DNA of 44,245 bases from positions 1 to 44,245 of the forward strand of contig DVKX01000051.1 of assembly GCA_018715805.1 (NCBI GenBank), given 5' to 3'. This document shows positions 40,774 to 44,245 of the stretch, one piece after another. A program made the translations under genes and the position numbers. Every line of letters starts with the position of its first letter. Positions within the stretch are counted from its first letter, which is position 1. This DNA comes from Candidatus Faecousia intestinigallinarum. GTDB lineage: Bacteria > Bacillota > Clostridia > Oscillospirales > Oscillospiraceae. Below the pieces are notes generated by a model. The model saw nothing but the letters and a program-made list of their open reading frames with translations. It was not told where the DNA came from and did no database searches.

Positions 40774-42335
40774 AGACCATGCGCACGTTTTGGAGTATTC
40801 TGCTGTGTCTGGCGGTGCTGGGAAGCTGCCTGAGCGGCTGCGTAGTGGACGAGCGGGGAGCCTATGTGCCCACCGGGGACGCGCTCAGCGATGCGGACGA
40901 TCCCAATACCCGGGTGGAAACGCCGGAAAGTCAGGAACCGCTGACGCTGGTATACTATCCAGAGCAGTCCATGAATCCGCTGACCTGCAACGACTATACC
41001 AACCGCTTGGTGCTTTCCCTGCTCTATCAGGGGCTTTTTGCGGTGGATAAGGACTATCAGGCCACGCCGATTTTGTGCAGCGAATATGCCGCCTCCGAGG
41101 ACATGGAGACCTACATCTTTTACGTTGATTCCCGCGCGACTTTTTCCGACGGCACCCGCGTGACCACGGCGGATGTGCTGGCCAGTCTGGAGGCCGCCTG
41201 GGACAGCGACCTGTACGGCAACCGTTTTTACCATGTGTGGGATATGTATGAATCCGGCGGCGGCGTGGTTATCGAGCTGGATACGCCCTACGAAAACCTG
41301 CCCCTGCTGCTGGACGTGCCCATCCTGAAGGCCACAGAGCTGGAGGCGGCCAATCCTTTGGGCACCGGACCGTATATGCTGGAGAAAAGCGTCAGCGGCG
41401 TCCAGCTGCGCCGCCGGAGCAACTGGTGGTGCAAATCCCCCGATCTGGCCGCCACGGTGGACTCCATAGCTTTGCAGGAGGCGGAATCTCCTTCCCAGAT
41501 CCGCAATGCGTTCCAGTTTGAGGATGTAAGCCTGGTGGTTACGGATCCCGGCTCGGATTTCTACGCCGACTACCGCAGCGATTATGAACTGTGGGATATG
41601 GAGACAGGCATCTTCCTGTACCTGGGTTTCAACCATGAGAGCGATGTGCTGGACGATGTGGATCTGCGCAAGCTGATTACGCACGCCATCGACCGGGAGA
41701 CCATCTGCCAGACCTATTACCGCAATTTTGCCCAGCCGGCCACCCTGCCCGCGTCGCCCAGTTCCCCCTACTACAACCAGAGCCTGGCGGAGAAATATGG
41801 CTATGCCCCGGAAAAGCTGAAGCAGGCGGTGATCAACGCCGGTTTGGTGGGTACGGAGCTGACGCTGCTGGTCAACGGCGAGGACAGCGTGCGGCTGCGG
41901 GTGGCGAACTTCATCAAGGCCGCGCTGGAGGATACGGGTCTGGTCATCAATATTGTGGAAAGCTCCGCTTACGAGTTCCACTATTTCCTGAATATGCAGG
42001 ATTACGATATGTACCTGGCGCAGACGAAGCTGTCGGTGAATATGGATCTTTCCCAGTTCTTCTACCTTTACGCCAGTATGTCCTTCGGCAATATGGAGGA
42101 CGAGGCTACCTATGCCATGTGCGAGGAGGCGCTGGCCAACCAGGGCAATTACTATAACCTGCATAAAAAAATAATGGATGAAGGGCGCATCTGCCCCATC
42201 CTTTTCCGCAATTATGCGGTCTATGGCCGCCGGGGCGTAGTAAGTCAGCTGAATCCCTCCCGGGAAAACGGATTCTATTATACCCTGGGGCTGTCCCTGG
42301 CGGACATCCAGGTGCCGATGGATGAGGTGGAGTAG
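40770..42335 (+). CDS. Family-5 extracellular solute-binding lipoprotein
   Basis: A 521-residue lipoprotein with signal peptide and lipobox LSGC (C24), then an oligopeptide/nickel-type binding fold: YYPEQSMNPLTCNDYTNRL near the N-terminus, SDGTRVTTADVLASLEAAW and NPLGTGPYMLE in the middle, and DVDLRKLITHAIDRE later. It should capture peptides or similar ligands outside the cell. It starts with GTG in a GTGA overlap with pgeF. No permease or ATPase genes are adjacent, so it is a second orphan binding protein in this window. Confidence 0.88.
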   Translation: MKTMRTFWSILLCLAVLGSCLSGCVVDERGAYVPTGDALSDADDPNTRVETPESQEPLTLVYYPEQSMNPLTCNDYTNRLVLSLLYQGLFAVDKDYQATPILCSEYAASEDMETYIFYVDSRATFSDGTRVTTADVLASLEAAWDSDLYGNRFYHVWDMYESGGGVVIELDTPYENLPLLLDVPILKATELEAANPLGTGPYMLEKSVSGVQLRRRSNWWCKSPDLAATVDSIALQEAESPSQIRNAFQFEDVSLVVTDPGSDFYADYRSDYELWDMETGIFLYLGFNHESDVLDDVDLRKLITHAIDRETICQTYYRNFAQPATLPASPSSPYYNQSLAEKYGYAPEKLKQAVINAGLVGTELTLLVNGEDSVRLRVANFIKAALEDTGLVINIVESSAYEFHYFLNMQDYDMYLAQTKLSVNMDLSQFFYLYASMSFGNMEDEATYAMCEEALANQGNYYNLHKKIMDEGRICPILFRNYAVYGRRGVVSQLNPSRENGFYYTLGLSLADIQVPMDEVE

Positions 42336-42341
42336 TCCCGG

Positions 42342-42370
42342 TTGCAAATATGCGGGAAATCTGATAGAAT
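42342..42370 (+). promoter_or_regulatory. Promoter of the DUF3048 lipoprotein gene
   Basis: TTGCAA (42342-42347) and TAGAAT (42365-42370) are 17 nt apart, starting just after the stop of the solute-binding protein gene. Confidence 0.72.
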
Positions 42371-42420
42371 ACTCCTGACCGGCCAGGTTCTCTGCCGGGG
42401 AAAAATAGAAAGGAACTGAT

Positions 42421-43494
42421 TTGACCATGAAGCGCGTGTTTCCGATTCTGCTTATTGTGTGCCTGCTGCTCTCGGCCTGCGCCAAAACGCCCGCGCCCAC
42501 CGTGCCTTCCACGGAGCCATCCACTGTGCCGACAACAGCGGCGCCTACCACAGAGGCCACCCAGCCCACGGAGGAGACGCTGCCTGCGGCGGCGGAATAC
42601 AGCAATCCCCTTACCGGCGAAAAGCTGGAGGAGCCGTACACCGACCGCCCTGTGGCCATAACCATTAATAATGTAGACCCGGCGTACCCCCACCACGGCC
42701 TCAACGATGTGGATGTGTACTTTGAAATGCTGGTGAATGACAACGCTACCCGGGGGCTGGCTATCTATGCCATCCCGGAGAACGCCCCGGTGGTTGGCTC
42801 TGTCCGCAGCGCCCGATATAATTTTGTGGACGTGTGCCAGGCTTACAACGCTGTGCTGGCGCACGCCGGCGGCAGCGATGAGGTGATGAGCGAGGTGCAC
42901 AGCCGCATCGACAACCTGGACGCCATGATCGGCGAGGGAAGCTACTTCTACCGGGATTCCACCCGGCAGAGCCAGGGCTACGCCTTTGAGCATACCCTGT
43001 TTACCACCGGTAAGATGCTGGTGGAATTCGCCCAGGCGCAGGGGCTGGATATGACCCAGGCGCCGGGTACGGATTACGGCCTGCATTTTGCTCCGGACGG
43101 TACCCCTGACGGGGAGGACGCCAATGTGGTGGTGCTGAGCTTCTGGGGAAAAACCACCCGCATGACCTACGATCCCGAAACCAACCGCTATCTGAACCGG
43201 GAGTACGGTGAGGACATGATCGACGGCAACACCGGCGAGCGGGAGGGCTTCACCAATGTGTTCGCCATTCAGACGGATGTGAGCAACTATGGGGTCTACC
43301 ATGTGGCCGACCTGCTGGGCAGCGGAGACGGCTATTACGCCAGCGGCGGCAAGATCGTACCCATTCAGTGGCACCACGAGAAGGCGGAGGATCCCTTTAC
43401 CTTCACGCTGCTGGACGGCACGCCTTTGGTGCAGACCATCGGCAGCAGCTATGTGGGCATCGTGCCCATGAGCAGCCAAGTGACCTGGGAATAA
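42421..43494 (+). CDS. DUF3048-domain lipoprotein (YerB-like)
   Basis: About 357 residues: signal peptide with lipobox LLSAC (C20), a Thr/Pro-rich spacer (about 22-60), then the DUF3048 domain, recognised by RPVAITINNVDPAYPHHGL, the VGSVRSARY segment and the AHAGGSDE stretch. DUF3048 proteins such as YerB are surface lipoproteins of unclear function. I used TTG at 42421 because AAAGGA lies 6 nt upstream; ATG at 42427 is possible. A terminator follows. Confidence 0.86.
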   Translation: MTMKRVFPILLIVCLLLSACAKTPAPTVPSTEPSTVPTTAAPTTEATQPTEETLPAAAEYSNPLTGEKLEEPYTDRPVAITINNVDPAYPHHGLNDVDVYFEMLVNDNATRGLAIYAIPENAPVVGSVRSARYNFVDVCQAYNAVLAHAGGSDEVMSEVHSRIDNLDAMIGEGSYFYRDSTRQSQGYAFEHTLFTTGKMLVEFAQAQGLDMTQAPGTDYGLHFAPDGTPDGEDANVVVLSFWGKTTRMTYDPETNRYLNREYGEDMIDGNTGEREGFTNVFAIQTDVSNYGVYHVADLLGSGDGYYASGGKIVPIQWHHEKAEDPFTFTLLDGTPLVQTIGSSYVGIVPMSSQVTWE

Positions 43495-43547
43495 AAACTT
43501 GTCGGCAAAAGCTCCCTGCTGGTAAAACAGTAATATTCAAATTTCTT

Positions 43548-43587
43548 GGAACAGGCATGATTTCGGTCATACCTGTTCCGCTTTTTT
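43548..43587 (+). terminator. Intrinsic terminator
   Basis: GGAACAGG-c-ATGA (43548-43560) pairs with TCAT-a-CCTGTTCC (43567-43579) with one internal mismatch, followed by GC and six T residues. It ends the DUF3048 transcript. Confidence 0.85.
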
Positions 43588-43709
43588 CAGTACATCCACT
43601 GGGAATAGCCGATGAGGCCGTAGGAAATATGCAGCTTCTGCTTCCTCCTGCCGCTGGACTTATCCGGTGCTTCCACGTAAACCGCCTTGACCAGCTCTTT
43701 GGACAAGGG
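43587..43709 (-). pseudogene. Serine recombinase C-terminal remnant
   Basis: The last 35-40 codons read KELVKAVYVEAPDKSSGR followed by KQKLHISYGLIGY. This pattern is the end of large serine recombinases of the Tn-type (DUF4368 region), which usually finish with a basic ADKSSGKR motif and an IDIYYNFIG strand. The upstream catalytic domain is missing; the open frame only extends about 30 unrelated codons further. It is a truncated piece of a mobile element. Confidence 0.55.
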
Positions 43710-43758
43710 GTCAGTTTTGTGCGTTGGCTGTTGCGGTGTACCCGCTGAATAAACTGCA

Positions 43759-43911
43759 CTAAATTGTGCCCTCAAGAGCCAGCTTTCGCAGGCGGGCACT
43801 TAAATTGTCCGTGCCGAATTGGACAATTCACTGCTGGATTTGCTCCAGCCCCTCAGCGGTCACAAAGAATTTCATTTGGAACGGGCGTTTACGATTGGGG
43901 ACTTTTGGCAT
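43759..43911 (-). pseudogene. MobC-like mobilisation protein, interrupted by a stop
   Basis: ATG with AAAGGAG 5-6 nt upstream encodes MPKVPNRKRPFQMKFFVTAE and continues to a TGA at 43828-43830. In the same frame beyond it comes IVQFGTDNLSARLRKLALEG and a TAG. The combined pattern (NRKR-KFFVT-GTDN-LRK) is that of short clostridial MobC/relaxosome accessory proteins. The in-frame stop indicates a decayed gene, unless the two halves are separately expressed. Confidence 0.5.
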
Positions 43912-43934
43912 AGCGATCTCCTTTGGGTTTTACA

Positions 43935-44245
43935 TTAGTCCGTTATGTACCTGTGATAAATCTCCATCAAATCTCTATTCGCCACCCAGTTTTCAGAAAC
44001 AGAAACATACTCAGAACCCTCACGTCGCAAGTCGATTTTTTTCCAATTGATATTGAGGATATAATCAATTTCCCGTCCATCCATTAACGGAGCAAAATCT
44101 TCACACCAGCAACACCAGGGCAATTTCAATTGCTCCATCGCCCTAAGGAAATCCTCTGTTGCCGCCAGTGTTGCAGCCTGGGGAACCGTATATTTGAATC
44201 CAAATTCCTGCGCCATAACTTGGATACCAGTTTCATCGCGGAACT
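43935..44245 (-). CDS. Hypothetical protein, 5' end outside the window
   Basis: The frame is open to the window edge, so only the C-terminal 103 residues or so are visible. They include LPWCCWCEDFAPLMDGREID and NINWKKIDLRREGSEYV, and end in YHRYITD. The Trp/Cys-rich segment could bind metal or be structural; I do not recognise the family. It lies just upstream of the MobC-like remnant on the same strand, in AT-richer DNA, and may be cargo of the same former mobile element. An internal ATG at 44216 is not needed as a start. Confidence 0.55.
   Translation of the reverse strand, partial: FRDETGIQVMAQEFGFKYTVPQAATLAATEDFLRAMEQLKLPWCCWCEDFAPLMDGREIDYILNINWKKIDLRREGSEYVSVSENWVANRDLMEIYHRYITD

Noticed and set aside
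40593..42743. Minus-strand ORF of 716 codons across two lipoprotein genes
   Set aside because: It spans the promoter and starts of two plus-strand genes with clear lipoboxes and family motifs; no start signal.
1..44245. CRISPR arrays or tandem spacer-repeat blocks
   Set aside because: I looked for regularly spaced identical repeats of 24-40 bp and saw none; the only regular repeats are the coding Ltp units.

Overview
The window looks like a chromosomal segment of a moderately GC-rich, endospore-forming, strictly anaerobic Firmicute, most likely a clostridial gut bacterium of the Oscillospiraceae/Ruminococcaceae type. The reasons are a SpoIIE-type sporulation phosphatase, Firmicute-style SecA, HolB-RicT and TsaE-TsaB neighbourhoods, many TTG/GTG starts behind strong GGAGG-type ribosome binding sites, and a Wood-Ljungdahl CO dehydrogenase/acetyl-CoA synthase cluster. 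The family assignment is inference; no 16S rRNA is present.

Layout. 1-610: the end of an rRNA operon (5S rRNA, tRNA-Asn) with three plus-strand hairpin terminators. 586-3113: a minus-strand ABC exporter half-transporter with an odd N-terminal extension, then a gene-poor stretch with decayed sequence. 3403-5989: methyltransferase, GNAT acetyltransferase and AlaX-type tRNA editing protein in one plus-strand unit. 6084-8860: an AT-richer cassette encoding a zinc-ribbon/TM2 protein, an SPFH-SHOCT protein and a zinc-ribbon/TM/3xLtp protein, preceded by several perfect inverted repeats. 8923-13714: a minus-strand run of CYTH protein, DnaQ-type exonuclease, aminotransferase, zinc-dependent phospholipase-C-like protein and UMF1-type MFS transporter. 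13803-15737: compact SpoIIE. 15923-23162: galE (minus), then asparaginase, CBS/DRTGG-type Mn pyrophosphatase, holB, ricT, a P-loop protein and a hexapeptide acetyltransferase. 23251-24285: an orphan BMP-family lipoprotein (minus). 24446-29453: cooS-cooC-acsB. 29522-31195: DUF5655 and CapA-family genes (minus). 31377-33203: a DUF2207-like membrane protein. 33518-36387: prfA, tsaE, tsaB, upp. 36477-43494: a small membrane protein, secA, pgeF, a family-5 solute-binding lipoprotein and a DUF3048 lipoprotein. 43587-44245: remnants of a mobile element (serine recombinase tail, broken MobC-like gene) and a 5'-truncated unknown gene.

How the genes work together. CooS reduces CO2 to CO or oxidises CO, CooC loads nickel, and AcsB condenses CO, a methyl group and CoA; the methyl-branch and corrinoid proteins are not here. 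Most other genes are housekeeping (translation termination, t6A synthesis, protein export, replication, uracil salvage). The least explained module is the TM2-SPFH-Ltp cassette, which I regard as the best candidate for an undescribed membrane-associated system; its function is not shown by the sequence.

Confidence is high for core enzymes with catalytic motifs, moderate for promoters (matches to -35/-10 with 17-18 nt spacing), and low for gene remnants, small ORFs and the proposed structured RNA.
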